From Actinomycetospora chiangmaiensis DSM 45062 (GTDB lineage: Bacteria > Actinomycetota > Actinomycetes > Mycobacteriales > Pseudonocardiaceae), in NCBI RefSeq assembly GCF_000379625.1, contig NZ_KB903232.1:1-41267 (forward strand): a stretch of 41,267 nt of DNA, given 5' to 3'. The translations under genes were made by a program, and so were the position numbers. Shown piece by piece: positions 7,929 to 16,131 of the stretch (the first letter of the stretch is position 1; every line of letters begins with the position of its first letter). A model generated the notes under the pieces. It searched no databases. It was not told the origin of the DNA and was given only the letters and a program-made list of their open reading frames with translations.

Positions 7929-8230
7929 ATGTCACCCGAACCCACGCTCGTCCCCCGCGCGCCCGGCTCCGGCCCGGCCCGCCGCGCCATCGTGACGGCG
8001 AGCGACACCGCCGCCCACGTGCTCGCCACGAGCCACCCGGCCACGTCAGCGAGGACCGCACCCTGCTCGCGGCGCTCTCCCACGCGCAGGCCGCCGCCGA
8101 GTCCGGGGAGGACGGCACGGACGGGCGGGCCGCTGCGGTCCTCCGGACGGCCAGTGCCCACATCTCCGCGGGTCAGGTCGAGGACGCGTTCCTCGCCATC
8201 GACTGCGTGCGCAGCCTCTTCCCGCGCTGA
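7929..8230 (+). pseudogene. Small stress gene with a frameshift (paralogue of 32997)
   Basis: The ATG at 7929 has a promoter, a leader stem-loop and a GGGAG ribosome binding site. The frame starting MSPEPTLVPRAPGSG is convincing only to about 8040. From there the neighbouring frame carries EDRTLLAALSHAQAAAESG, then AAAVLRTASAHISAGQVEDA and FLAIDCVRSLFPR, ending at TGA 8228-8230. That C-terminus closely resembles the protein at 32997 (ALRTACAHLATRSYEDAYLAL, then SSLLPR). The length, 302 nt, is one base short of an intact frame, which suggests a single-base deletion near 8035-8055. This is either a true recent frameshift or a sequencing error. The repaired product would be about 100 residues, of unknown function. 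Confidence 0.6.
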
Positions 8231-8238
8231 GGGCGGAC

Positions 8239-8275
8239 GGCCCCCGCGGCTGGTTTCGGATCAACCGCGGGGGCC
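8239..8275. terminator. Bidirectional hairpin terminator
   Basis: Arms of about 14 nt starting GGCCCCCGCGG pair around a TTTCGGA-type loop between the convergent gene at 7929 and otsA. The rest of 8231-8339 holds nothing else that I can see. Confidence 0.75.
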
Positions 8276-8339
8276 TGGGGTCGGAACGGGCCCGGGCCCG
8301 TCGCGACCGTCACCGCTGATACCCGGTCGTCCCCCGTGA

Positions 8340-9779
8340 TCATTCGACGTCGGACGGTTCCAGCGCCGTGAGGAACGCCTCCGCCCACCGGGCGACGTCG
8401 TGCTCCGCGACCTGCGCGGAGAGCTGCGCCATCCGCCGTCGGGAATCCTCCGACCCGAGTCCGGCGACGGCGTCGGCGATCGCCGTGACGACGCCGTCGA
8501 GGTCGTGCGGGTTGACCAGCCGGGCCGCGGTCAGTTCCTCCGCGGCGCCGGTGAACTCGGAGAGGACGAGGTCACCCGAGTCGTCCGGGCGGGTCGCGAC
8601 GTACTCCTTCGCGACGAGGTTCATGCCGTCGCGCAGCGGCGTCACCAGGGCGACGTCCGCGGCGAGGTAGAGGGCGGCGAGCTCGTCGTGCGGCAGCGAG
8701 CGGTGCACGTAGTGGATCGCCGGCCGACCGATGCCGGCGTGCTCGCCATTGATCCGCCCCACGGTGCGCTCCACCCGCTCGCGGGTCCGGCGGTAGGCGT
8801 CGACGCGTTCGCGGCTCGGCGTCGCCACCTGCACGAACACGGTGTCCCGCGGGTCGAGCCGGCCGGAGTCGAGGAGCTCGCCGACGGCGTCGAGGCGGAC
8901 CTCGATGCCCTTGGTGTAGTCGAGCCGGTCCACCCCGAGCAGCACCGTCGCGGGGTCCCCCAGCTCGGTGCGCAGCTCCCGGGCCCGCGCGGCCGTGTCC
9001 GGGTCCGCGCCGCGGCGGGCGAAGGTGGCGCTGTCGATGGAGATGGGGAAGGCCCCGACACGGACGGTGCGCCCGCCGTGGTGGACCTCGCCGATGGCCT
9101 CGCGCAGCCCGATCGGCGCGTCGTCGATCCCGGCGGCGCAGAGCTGCTGCGCGAGCCGGCGGAAGTTCGCGGCGCCGCCCGGCGTGTGGAACCCGACGAG
9201 GTCGGCGCCGAGCAGCCCCTCGACCACCTCCCGACGCCACGGCAGCTGCCGGAACAACTCGACCGGGGGGAAGGGGATGTGCAGGAAGAACCCGATCCGC
9301 AGGTCGGGCCGCAGCTCCCGCAGCATGCTCGGGACGAGCTGGCACTGGTAGTCCTGCACCCACACCGTCGCGCCCTCGGCCGCCACCGCGGCCGCGGCCT
9401 CGGCGAACCGCCGGTTGACCGCGCGGTGGGTCGCCCACCAGCCGCGGTCGTAGACGGGCGCGGCGATCAGGTCGTGGTACAGCGGCCAGAGCGTCGCGTT
9501 CGACGCGCCCTCGTAGTGCGCGGCGACCTCGTCGGCGTCCAACCGGACCGGGTACAGCGTCACCTCCGGCCCGACGGCGTCGTCGGCGAAGGGCTCCGGC
9601 GCCGCGTCGGGGACACCCGGCCACCCGACCCACGCGGCACGGCGCCCCGCCAGGGCCGGTGCCACCGCGCTGACGAGCCCGCCGGGCGCGGCCTGCCACC
9701 GGGACCCGCCGTCGTCGTCGGTCACCAGGTCCACGGGCAGGCGGTTGGCGACGACGACGAACTCGACCGGCTCCGGCAT
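8340..9779 (-). CDS. otsA: Trehalose-6-phosphate synthase
   Basis: A 479-residue GT20 enzyme that joins a nucleotide-activated glucose to glucose-6-phosphate, the first step of OtsAB trehalose synthesis. Motifs in order: [10 protein letters not shown] and [10 protein letters not shown] at the N-terminus, [33 protein letters not shown] and [14 protein letters not shown]. Length is typical. The ATG at 9777-9779 lies 9 nt after a GGGTAG -10 box, so the mRNA is probably leaderless or nearly so. It is transcribed divergently from pcm, and the two promoters share a palindromic -35. No otsB phosphatase is in the window; a trehalose-synthase-like gene is at 37570. Confidence 0.96.
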   Translation of the reverse strand: MPEPVEFVVVANRLPVDLVTDDDGGSRWQAAPGGLVSAVAPALAGRRAAWVGWPGVPDAAPEPFADDAVGPEVTLYPVRLDADEVAAHYEGASNATLWPLYHDLIAAPVYDRGWWATHRAVNRRFAEAAAAVAAEGATVWVQDYQCQLVPSMLRELRPDLRIGFFLHIPFPPVELFRQLPWRREVVEGLLGADLVGFHTPGGAANFRRLAQQLCAAGIDDAPIGLREAIGEVHHGGRTVRVGAFPISIDSATFARRGADPDTAARARELRTELGDPATVLLGVDRLDYTKGIEVRLDAVGELLDSGRLDPRDTVFVQVATPSRERVDAYRRTRERVERTVGRINGEHAGIGRPAIHYVHRSLPHDELAALYLAADVALVTPLRDGMNLVAKEYVATRPDDSGDLVLSEFTGAAEELTAARLVNPHDLDGVVTAIADAVAGLGSEDSRRRMAQLSAQVAEHDVARWAEAFLTALEPSDVE

Positions 9780-9788
9780 GGCCGTCCT

Positions 9789-9815
9789 CTACCCGTGGAC
9801 CCGCCGGACGAACAC
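9789..9815 (-). promoter_or_regulatory. Stress-sigma-type promoter of otsA
   Basis: Minus strand: GTGT (9815-9812), a 17-nt spacer, GGGTAG (9794-9789), then 9 nt to the otsA ATG. The GTGT is half of the ACACGTGT palindrome at 9812-9819, whose other half is the -35 of the pcm promoter. Confidence 0.7.
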
Positions 9816-9842
9816 GTGTGGCGCTCCGGGTCGGGTGGCTAC
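9816..9842 (+). promoter_or_regulatory. Stress-sigma-type promoter of pcm
   Basis: GTGT (9816-9819), a 17-nt spacer, GGCTAC (9837-9842). The conserved stem-loop begins 9 nt after the -10. It abuts the otsA promoter back to back, so two polymerases could not easily bind at once. Confidence 0.6.
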
Positions 9843-9851
9843 CCTGCCCCG

Positions 9852-9867
9852 GGTTGACCTGCCAGCC
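9852..9867 (+). promoter_or_regulatory. GGTTG/CAGCC leader stem-loop before pcm
   Basis: Reads GGTTG-ACCTGC-CAGCC, starting 9 nt after the -10 box and 45 nt before the GTG at 9897. The predicted transcription start falls at or just before the first stem base. Confidence 0.55.
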
Positions 9868-9896
9868 GTCCCCTTCCCGACGACGGGTGGTGTGCG

Positions 9897-10541
9897 GTGA
9901 TACGAGGTGGCCCTGCGGGTTCCCGACGACGACGGATGGTCGACCGCCTGCGGGCGCACGGGATCACCGACGACCGGGTGCTCGGCGCGATGGCGGTGGT
10001 GCCCCGGGAGCGGTTCGTCCCCTCCGAGCTCGCCGACGTCGCCTACGACGACCATCCGCTGCCCATCGGCGGCGGGCAGACGATCTCGGCGCCCTGGGTC
10101 GTGGCGCGCATGGCGGCCGCGCTCGAGCTCACCGGCGGTGAACGGGTGCTGGAGATCGGCACCGGCCACGGGTACGCCGCGGCCGTCCTCGCCTCGTGCG
10201 GGGCGCGCGTGGTGACCGTCGAGTACGACGCCGGACTCGTCGCGGCCGCCCGTCGCTGCCTCCCGGCGGCCGGCGTCGACGACGTCGAGGTCCGCCACGG
10301 CGACGGTGCCCTCGGCGCCCCCGACCGTGCCCCGTTCGACGCCGTCTCGATCGCCGCGATGAGCCCGGGGATCCCCCCGGCGGTCCTCGCGCAGCTCCGC
10401 CTCGACGGGATCGTCGTGGCGCCGATCGGCGAGGGCACCGACGGCATGCTCGTCCGGCAGCGCCGGGGCCGCGTCGAGGAGCTCGACGCCGTGCGGTTCG
10501 TCCGGCTGCGCGGCGGCGAGCCCGCCCGGCGGGCGTCGTGA
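9897..10541 (+). CDS. pcm: Protein-L-isoaspartate O-methyltransferase
   Basis: A 214-residue SAM-dependent repair enzyme that methylates isoaspartyl residues in aged proteins. Seen: MVDRLRAHGITDDRVLGAM, PRERFVPSELADVAYDDHPL, the family hallmark GGGQTISAPWVVARM, and SAM motif I ERVLEIGTGHGYAAAVLA. The GTG at 9897 was chosen because it fits the 40-50 nt spacing from the leader stem-loop seen elsewhere; ATG 9936 is an alternative. The gene overlaps the following MBL hydrolase by 4 nt (GTGA), so translation is coupled. The stress-type promoter fits a role in long-lived or stressed cells. Confidence 0.93.
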   Translation: MIRGGPAGSRRRRMVDRLRAHGITDDRVLGAMAVVPRERFVPSELADVAYDDHPLPIGGGQTISAPWVVARMAAALELTGGERVLEIGTGHGYAAAVLASCGARVVTVEYDAGLVAAARRCLPAAGVDDVEVRHGDGALGAPDRAPFDAVSIAAMSPGIPPAVLAQLRLDGIVVAPIGEGTDGMLVRQRRGRVEELDAVRFVRLRGGEPARRAS

Positions 10542-11350
10542 CCGGCGCCGCCCCGTCGTCGGGACGGCTGTCCTTCGTCGGCACGGCGACCGTGCTGCTC
10601 GAGTGCGCCGGGATGCGCCTGCTCACCGACCCGAACTTCCTGCACCGTGGGCAGCGGGCGTGGCTGGGCCACGGCCTGACCTCGGCGCGGCTCACCGACC
10701 CGGCGTGGGGTCCCGAGGAGCTCGCGCCGATCGACGCGGTCGTGCTCTCCCACCTGCACGGCGACCACTGGGACCGCGAGACGCGGCGCCGGCTGCCCCG
10801 CAGCACGCCGATCGTCACCACCCGCCACGCGTCGCGGCGGCTGCAGACCCGGCACGGATTCCCCCGGGCGATCGGGCTGGCGACGTGGGAGTCGCACACG
10901 CTCGCCGGACCCGACGGGGCGACGTGCACCGTCACCGCGCTGCCCGGCCGCCACGCGCCCGACCCGGTGCAGCGCCTGCTGCCGCCGGTGATGGGCAGCC
11001 TCCTGGAGTTCCGGGCCCCGGGCGGGCGGACGGTGCAGCGGACCTACCTGTCGGGCGACACGCTGGTCTTCGACGGGCTGCACGCGATCCGCGAGCAGGT
11101 CGGCGAGGTCGACCGCGCGGTGCTGCACCTGGGCGGCACCACGCTGCCGGGCGGGATCGTGGTGACGATGGACGGGCGACAGGGCGTCGACGCGCTGGAG
11201 ATCGTCGGCCCGCGCCGCGCGACCCCGGTGCACTACGACGACTACACCGTCTTCCGCTCGCCGCTCTCCGACTTCGTGACCGAGGTGGAGCGGCGGGGCT
11301 GGACCGAGCGGATCGACTACGTCGACCGCGGCGACACCATCCCGCTCTAG
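10538..11350 (+). CDS. MBL-fold metal-dependent hydrolase
   Basis: A 270-residue metallo-beta-lactamase-fold protein of the UlaG-like branch. It begins with the core strand RLSFVGTATVLLECAGMRLLTDP. It carries the metal site SHLHGDHWD, a later GRHAP histidine, the metal-bridging region LSGDT and a C-terminal VHYDDY histidine. No signal peptide is visible, so it is cytoplasmic. It is co-transcribed with pcm through a GTGA overlap. The substrate is unknown; the coupling suggests a role in stress housekeeping, but that is inference. Confidence 0.85.
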   Translation: MTGAAPSSGRLSFVGTATVLLECAGMRLLTDPNFLHRGQRAWLGHGLTSARLTDPAWGPEELAPIDAVVLSHLHGDHWDRETRRRLPRSTPIVTTRHASRRLQTRHGFPRAIGLATWESHTLAGPDGATCTVTALPGRHAPDPVQRLLPPVMGSLLEFRAPGGRTVQRTYLSGDTLVFDGLHAIREQVGEVDRAVLHLGGTTLPGGIVVTMDGRQGVDALEIVGPRRATPVHYDDYTVFRSPLSDFVTEVERRGWTERIDYVDRGDTIPL

Positions 11351-11356
11351 CCGCCC

Positions 11357-11383
11357 GTTTCCCGGCAACCCATGATCGGGGAG
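11357..11383 (+). promoter_or_regulatory. Possible stress-type promoter of the Zn-ADH gene
   Basis: GTTT (11357-11360), 17 nt, GGGGAG (11378-11383), then 10 nt to ATG 11394. This is the same geometry as the promoter at 17014. GGGGAG could instead be simply a ribosome binding site, so the call is weak. Confidence 0.3.
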
Positions 11384-11393
11384 CCGACGGTCC

Positions 11394-12569
11394 ATGAAGG
11401 CAGTGACCTGGCAGAAGCCCGACGTGGTCGAGGTCCAGGAGGTCCCGGACCCGACGATCCAGCAGCCCAACGACGCGATCGTCCGCATCACGAGCACCGC
11501 GATCTGCGGATCCGACCTGCACCTCTACGAGGTCCTCGGGCCGTTCCTCGACCAGGGCGACATCCTCGGTCACGAGCCGATGGGCATCGTCGAGGAGGTC
11601 GGGTCCGAGGCGGGCGACCTCGCCGTCGGCGACCGCGTGGTCATCCCGTTCAACATCTCCTGCGGGCACTGCTGGATGTGCTCGCGCGGGCTCTTCGCCC
11701 AGTGCGAGACCACGCAGAACCGCGACCAGGGCTGCGGCGCCTCGCTGTTCGGGTTCACCAAGCTCTACGGCCAGGTCCCCGGCGGGCAGGCCGAGTACCT
11801 GCGGGTGCCGCAGGCGCAGTTCGGACCGATCAAGGTCCCGGACGGCCCGCCCGACGAGCGCTTCCTCTACCTCTCCGACGTGCTGCCCACCTCCTGGCAG
11901 GCCGTGCAGTACGCCGACATCCCGAGCGGCGGCAGCGTCGCGGTGTTCGGGCTCGGCCCGATCGGCCAGATGTCCTCACGCATCGCCCGCCACCTCGGGT
12001 ACCGGGTGATCGCGGTCGACTCCGTGCCGGAGCGGCTCGCGATGGCGCAGCGGCACGGGATCGAGACGATCAACGGGGCGAACACCGACGTCACCGAGGC
12101 CATCCGGGACCGCACGGACGGGCGCGGCACGGACTCGGCGATCGACGCCGTCGGGATGGAGGCGCACGGTTCGCCGCTGCCCCAGGCCGTGCAGAAGGTC
12201 GCCGCGAAGCTGCCCGACGCGATCGCCGCGCCGCTGATGAAGGTGGCCGGGGTCGACCGCACGGCCGCCCTGCTCGGCGCGGTCGACGCGGTCCGCCGCT
12301 CGGGCACCGTGTCGATCTCCGGGGTGTACGGCGGGATGGCCGACCCGTTGCCGATGCTGACGATGTTCGACAAGGGCATCCGGCTCGCGATGGGGCAGGC
12401 GCACGTCAAGCAGTGGGTCCCTGAGATCCTGCCGCTGCTGACCGACGAGGACCCGCTGGGCGTGCACGACCTCGAGACCCACGCCCTGCCCCTGGACGAG
12501 GCCGCGCACGGCTATGACATCTTCCAGAAGAAGCAGGACAACGCGATCAAGGTCGTGCTCAAGCCGTAG
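11394..12569 (+). CDS. Zinc-dependent alcohol dehydrogenase, formaldehyde dehydrogenase-like
   Basis: A 391-residue MDR-family enzyme of the glutathione-independent formaldehyde dehydrogenase-like subgroup. Catalytic zinc ligands are Cys38 (AICGSDLH) and His60-Glu61 (GHEPMG). The structural zinc loop is CGHCWMCSRGLFAQC, and the NAD-binding turn is FGLGPIG. The extra DRTAALLGAVDAVRRSGTVS region and the ending DNAIKVVLKP are typical of long FDH-like members. It may oxidise formaldehyde or a longer aldehyde or alcohol. With the formate dehydrogenases at 17051 and 28199 it could form a C1 oxidation route, though the genes are not in one operon. A hairpin terminator follows. Confidence 0.88.
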   Translation: MKAVTWQKPDVVEVQEVPDPTIQQPNDAIVRITSTAICGSDLHLYEVLGPFLDQGDILGHEPMGIVEEVGSEAGDLAVGDRVVIPFNISCGHCWMCSRGLFAQCETTQNRDQGCGASLFGFTKLYGQVPGGQAEYLRVPQAQFGPIKVPDGPPDERFLYLSDVLPTSWQAVQYADIPSGGSVAVFGLGPIGQMSSRIARHLGYRVIAVDSVPERLAMAQRHGIETINGANTDVTEAIRDRTDGRGTDSAIDAVGMEAHGSPLPQAVQKVAAKLPDAIAAPLMKVAGVDRTAALLGAVDAVRRSGTVSISGVYGGMADPLPMLTMFDKGIRLAMGQAHVKQWVPEILPLLTDEDPLGVHDLETHALPLDEAAHGYDIFQKKQDNAIKVVLKP

Positions 12570-12585
12570 GTGCGCTGCGCGCCCG

Positions 12586-12625
12586 TGAGTACGTCATCCG
12601 TGCCCCCGACACGGATGACTGCTCA
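12586..12625 (+). terminator. Hairpin terminator after Zn-ADH
   Basis: TGAG and GTCATCCGTG pair with CACGGATGAC and CTCA around a short loop, about 17 nt after the stop at 12569. The rest of 12570-12665 shows only a weak GGGGAG about 15 nt before the next start. Confidence 0.7.
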
Positions 12626-12665
12626 CAGGCGTTTACGCACCCGGGGAGAACGTCCACCCGGCGCC

Positions 12666-13604
12666 GTGCTCGACGTCCACACGGGCCCGGTCGACCCCCT
12701 CCTGCCGGCCGCCCTCGACGACCTCGCCGCCGCGGCGGACACGACGGCCGCCTGGCGGGTGCTCGCCGGCACCGCCGCGCGCGATCTCGTCGCCGCCCGG
12801 CTCGCCGAGGCCCACCTCGACGCCACCGGCATCTTGCGCCAGCTCGGAGCCGACCCGCCCGGGCCCGGCTCGCTGTGGGGCGTCTGGGCGGCCCGCACCG
12901 CGGACGCGGTCGTGACCGCGGAACACGGGCCGGACGGCTGGTCGCTGCAGGGCGCGTCGCCGTGGAGCTCGGGCAGCGACCGGTGCACCGACGCCCTCGT
13001 CGTCGCCGGGGACCGCCTGTTCGCGGTCCGGCTCGACCACCCCACCGTGGCCGCGGGCGACGACCCGTGGCGCGGCGTCGGGATGGCGGGGGCCGGGACC
13101 ACCACGGTCCGCTTCCACGGCACACCTGCTCGGCCGGTCGGTGGGCCCGGGGAGTACCTCGACCGACCCGGCTTCTGGCACGCCGCGGCCGGGGTGGCCG
13201 CCGTCTGGTTCGGCGGCGCCGTCGGGGCCACGGCCCCCCTGCGGCAGCGGATCCGGTCCGGGCGCGGTGATGCGCACGACGCCGCCCACCTCGGCCGCGT
13301 CGACGCCGCCCTCGGCGCCGCCGTCGCGGTGCTGCGCGAGGCCGCGGCGGCCGCCGACACCGGCGACGACACGGTCGCGAGCGCCCGGCGGCGGGCCCTC
13401 GTGGTCCGCGCGACGGTGGAGGTCGCCGTCGAGACCGCGATCCGCAGCACCGGCCGCGCGACCGGACCCTCCCCCCTCGCCCACGACGCCCGGCACGCCC
13501 GCCACGTCGCCGACCTCGAGGTCTACGTCCGGCAGAGCCACGCCGAACGCGACCTCGCCACGCTCGGCGGGCTCGCCGCCACCGCCCCGGAGGTGACCCT
13601 GTGA
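12666..13604 (+). CDS. Acyl-CoA dehydrogenase-like protein
   Basis: A 312-residue protein with the layout of a divergent acyl-CoA dehydrogenase: a helical N-terminal region (AAWRVLAGTAARDLVAARLAEA), a beta middle (GWSLQGASPWSSGSDRCTDA, VRLDHP) and a helical C-terminus (HARHVADLEVYVRQSHAERD). It is shorter than true acyl-CoA dehydrogenases (about 380). The canonical catalytic glutamate is not evident, so it may bind flavin without dehydrogenating acyl-CoA. The GTG at 12666 is the most plausible start; an in-frame ATG at 12615 lies inside the preceding terminator. It is the first gene of a four-gene operon with GTGA overlaps. Confidence 0.65.
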   Translation: MLDVHTGPVDPLLPAALDDLAAAADTTAAWRVLAGTAARDLVAARLAEAHLDATGILRQLGADPPGPGSLWGVWAARTADAVVTAEHGPDGWSLQGASPWSSGSDRCTDALVVAGDRLFAVRLDHPTVAAGDDPWRGVGMAGAGTTTVRFHGTPARPVGGPGEYLDRPGFWHAAAGVAAVWFGGAVGATAPLRQRIRSGRGDAHDAAHLGRVDAALGAAVAVLREAAAAADTGDDTVASARRRALVVRATVEVAVETAIRSTGRATGPSPLAHDARHARHVADLEVYVRQSHAERDLATLGGLAATAPEVTL

Positions 13605-14329
13605 CGCGCGACCTCACCGGTGCCGGGACCCCGGAGCGGGACTGGCAGGACTCCGGCGTCCTCGCCTCCCTCCCCCGGGTCACCCCGGAGGCCCTCCGAC
13701 CGTCCGGTCGCGTCGTCGTCCTCGCCCCCCATCCCGACGACGAGACGCTCGGCGCCGGCGCCACCCTCGCGACCTGGGCCCGGAGCGGCACCCCGGTCAC
13801 CGTCGTGGCCGTCACCGACGGCGAGGCGAGCCACCCGGGCAGCCCCACGCTGTCGCCCGCGCAGCTCGTCGAACGCCGGGTCGCGGAGCGCACCGAGGCG
13901 CTCGCACGCCTCGGACTCGCCGGGGCGCCCGTTGTCCGGACCGGCCTTCCCGACGGCGGGGTCGGTCCCCGCCGACGCGACCTCGCGGCCGCGCTCGCCG
14001 ACCTCGTCGCCCCCGGCGACACCCTGCTCGCCCCGGTGCCCGGCGACGGCCACCCCGACCACGACGCGGTCGCCGAGGTGGCGGGCGCCGCGGGCGTGCC
14101 GGTGCTCGGCTACGCGGTGTGGTGGTGGCACTGGGCCGAGGCCGGGGCGCTGCGGCCGGGTGCCGTCACCGTCGAGTGCGACGACGGGGCCCGGGAGGCC
14201 AAGCGGGCGGCCGTCGCCTGCTTCCGGACCCAGGTCGAGCCGCTGTCCGACCACCCGGCGGACGCGGCGATCCTGCCGCCGCCGGTCCTGGAGCGCCTGG
14301 TGCGCCACGAGGAGGTGCTGTGGCGGTGA
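13601..14329 (+). CDS. PIG-L family deacetylase
   Basis: A 242-residue zinc-dependent N-acetyl-sugar deacetylase of the PIG-L/MshB/LmbE fold. The zinc motif is APHPDDETLGAGATL (residues 43-57), with a second histidine motif GDGHPDHDAVAEV. No signal peptide is visible. The GTG start overlaps the previous stop by 4 nt and its own stop overlaps the next gene. It is unlikely to be the mycothiol enzymes MshB or Mca because its partners here are a methyltransferase and a glycosyltransferase. It probably deacetylates an amino-sugar intermediate made by the same operon. Confidence 0.88.
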   Translation: MTRDLTGAGTPERDWQDSGVLASLPRVTPEALRPSGRVVVLAPHPDDETLGAGATLATWARSGTPVTVVAVTDGEASHPGSPTLSPAQLVERRVAERTEALARLGLAGAPVVRTGLPDGGVGPRRRDLAAALADLVAPGDTLLAPVPGDGHPDHDAVAEVAGAAGVPVLGYAVWWWHWAEAGALRPGAVTVECDDGAREAKRAAVACFRTQVEPLSDHPADAAILPPPVLERLVRHEEVLWR

Positions 14330-14940
14330 CGGGAGCCGACGTCAGCCTGCCCCGCGAACACTTCGACGACCTGTGGGCCGCCGAGGCGGACCCGTGGGGC
14401 CTCGAGTCGTCCTGGTACGAGGACCGCAAGCGTGCCCTCGTGCTGGCCGCCCTGCCCGACGCCGGGTACCGCCGCGCCGCCGAGCCGGGCTGTGCGGGCG
14501 GGGCGCTGTCGCGCCTGCTCGCGCCCCGGTGCGCGGAGCTGGTGTGCACCGACCTGAACGACACGGCCGTGAGGCGGGCCCGCAGCCGCCTCGCGGGCTT
14601 CGACCACGTCTCCGTCGAGTGCACCGCGGCCTTCCCGCCCGGCCGCTTCGACCTCGTCGTCGTCTCCGAGCTCGCCTACTACTTCGGCCGGGCCGACCGG
14701 GACGCCTTCTGGGCGCGGGCGGTCGACGCGCTCGATCCCGGCGGGACCCTCGTCGCCGTCCACTGGATCCGTCCGGCGCCGGAGTACCCGGTGGACGGGA
14801 ACCGGGTGCACGACGAGCTGGTGGCCCTGCCCGGGCTGGCCCGCCTCGCCGAGCACCGCGAGGACGACTTCCGGCTCGACGTGCTCGTCCGGACGCCGCC
14901 GGCGGCCCGGTCGGTGGCGCAGCGCGTGGGTCTGCGGTGA
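14326..14940 (+). CDS. SAM-dependent methyltransferase, NodS-like
   Basis: A 204-residue class I methyltransferase. Residues 1-30 (FDDLWAAEADPWGLESSWYE) are the typical NodS-type entry. SAM motif I is AAEPGCAGGALSRLLAP, followed by the acidic LVCTDLND and the motif FDLVVVSELAYYF. NodS enzymes N-methylate the deacetylated amino sugar of Nod factors, which fits its position after a deacetylase. The GTG at 14326 was chosen to keep the GTGA coupling used through the operon; GTG 14320 would add two residues. Confidence 0.85.
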   Translation: MTGADVSLPREHFDDLWAAEADPWGLESSWYEDRKRALVLAALPDAGYRRAAEPGCAGGALSRLLAPRCAELVCTDLNDTAVRRARSRLAGFDHVSVECTAAFPPGRFDLVVVSELAYYFGRADRDAFWARAVDALDPGGTLVAVHWIRPAPEYPVDGNRVHDELVALPGLARLAEHREDDFRLDVLVRTPPAARSVAQRVGLR

Positions 14941-15611
14941 CGGTCCTCGGGGTGGTGGTGCCGGTGCACGACGAGGAGGCGCTGCTCGGCGGGTGTCTCG
15001 AGGCGCTGGACCGGGCGGCCCGGTGGGCGCGGGGCGGAGCGGCGGTGCGCACGCTCGTCGTCCTCGACTCGTGCCGGGACGCCAGCCGGGAGATCGCCCG
15101 CGAGCACGGGGTCGAGGTGGTCGCGGTGGCGGCCCGCAACGTCGGCGCGGCCCGCGACGCCGGGTTCCGCGCCCTGCTCGACGGCCCGGGCGCGGTCCCG
15201 GACTGGATCGCCACCACCGACGCCGACTCCCGCGTCCCTCCCGACTGGCTGCTCGCCCAGCTCGCGGCCTACGAGAAGGGCGCCGACGCCCGCGTGGGCG
15301 CGGTGTACGTCGACGACTGGGACGGCCACGGCGGGTCGACCCGGGAGTGGTTCCGCACCGTCTACGACACCGCGGCGGACCCGCACCCCCACGTGCACGG
15401 CGCCAACCTCGGCGTGCGCCGGGAGGCCTACGAACGGTGCGGCGGCTTCGGCGGGCTCGCGGTCGGCGAGGACGTCGCGCTCGTGGCCGCCCTCGACGCC
15501 GACGGCGCCGTGCACCGCTCGCGCCGCAGCCCCGTGCTCACCAGCGGTCGCCGGGTCGCCCGCGCGATCGGGGGGTTCGCGGCCCGGCTGGGCGAGCTGG
15601 AGGCGGGCTGA
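14937..15611 (+). CDS. Family 2 glycosyltransferase
   Basis: A 224-residue GT-A fold transferase. N-terminal VVVPVHDEEALLGGCLEALD is the nucleotide-binding entry, and TTDADSRVPPDWL holds the DxD-type metal site. VHGANLGVRREAYERCGGF is the acceptor-side motif. No membrane helices are predicted, so it acts in the cytoplasm or at the membrane surface. It is the last gene of the operon, joined by a GTGA overlap and followed at once by a hairpin terminator. Donor and acceptor cannot be told. Confidence 0.88.
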   Translation: MTVLGVVVPVHDEEALLGGCLEALDRAARWARGGAAVRTLVVLDSCRDASREIAREHGVEVVAVAARNVGAARDAGFRALLDGPGAVPDWIATTDADSRVPPDWLLAQLAAYEKGADARVGAVYVDDWDGHGGSTREWFRTVYDTAADPHPHVHGANLGVRREAYERCGGFGGLAVGEDVALVAALDADGAVHRSRRSPVLTSGRRVARAIGGFAARLGELEAG

Positions 15612-15636
15612 CCGGCACCCGCACGGATGCCGGTCG
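15611..15636. terminator. Hairpin terminator between convergent genes
   Basis: GACCGGCA pairs perfectly with TGCCGGTC around a 10-nt loop immediately after the GT2 stop. It also serves the minus-strand gene ending at 15643. Confidence 0.7.
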
Positions 15637-15642
15637 GCCCGC

Positions 15643-16131
15643 TCAGGGCGCCAGGCCGGAGTTGCGGCCGGAGGCCGAGGTCGAGTCGTCGAGCATGTCG
15701 GCCGCCTCGGCGTCCCCGGAACCCCCCGTGGCCACGGCCCGGGCGGCGGTGGTGTCGAAGTACAGGCGCACCTCGCGGACCGCGTCGCCGTCGAGATCGA
15801 TCATGGTCGCCCCGACGTAGCGCACCGGCTGCCCGTCGTGGTGGTGCCCGGTGCTGACCCACTCCAGGACGGCCCGGGTGTCGGTCTCGGTGACCGTGGT
15901 GAAGTGCGACGTGATGTCGGCGTAGGCCCGGCGGTAGGCCTCCCAGAACTGCCGGGCACCGTCGCGGCCGGTGACCGAGTGCGCCGCCCCGGAGCTGGTC
16001 CAGCGGGTGTCGCCGGTCGCGAGCGCCGCCATCGGGTCGGTGTCCCCGTCCTGCTCGATCGCGCGCAGCGCGTCCACGAACCGACGGGCGGTGGCCGAGG
16101 CCAGCTGCGTCTCGGCGCCTTCCGATGCCAT
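15643..16131 (-). CDS. NTF2/SnoaL-like protein
   Basis: A 162-residue cone-shaped alpha+beta fold protein. It has an N-terminal helix pair (SATARRFVDALRAIEQDGDTD), MAALATGDTRWTSSG, GREGAR-like GRDGARQFWEAYRRAYADI, and strands HFTTVTETDTRAVLEWVSTG and VREVRLYFD. This is the pattern of SnoaL-like cyclases/hydrolases and stress-linked NTF2 proteins; catalytic residues are not obvious. The C-terminal 30 residues are polar and probably disordered. The ATG at 16129-16131 was chosen because GGGGAGGA lies 7-8 nt upstream. It is divergent from the ANTAR gene at 16299. Confidence 0.75.
   Translation of the reverse strand: MASEGAETQLASATARRFVDALRAIEQDGDTDPMAALATGDTRWTSSGAAHSVTGRDGARQFWEAYRRAYADITSHFTTVTETDTRAVLEWVSTGHHHDGQPVRYVGATMIDLDGDAVREVRLYFDTTAARAVATGGSGDAEAADMLDDSTSASGRNSGLAP

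Noticed and set aside
8248..8266. A GGTTG...CAGCC pair on the minus strand like the leader element
   Set aside because: It is part of the GC-rich terminator stem between convergent genes and no gene starts after it.
9936..9938. ATG as the pcm start
   Set aside because: The GTG at 9897 keeps the 40-50 nt spacing from the leader stem-loop seen in the other genes; the ATG remains possible.
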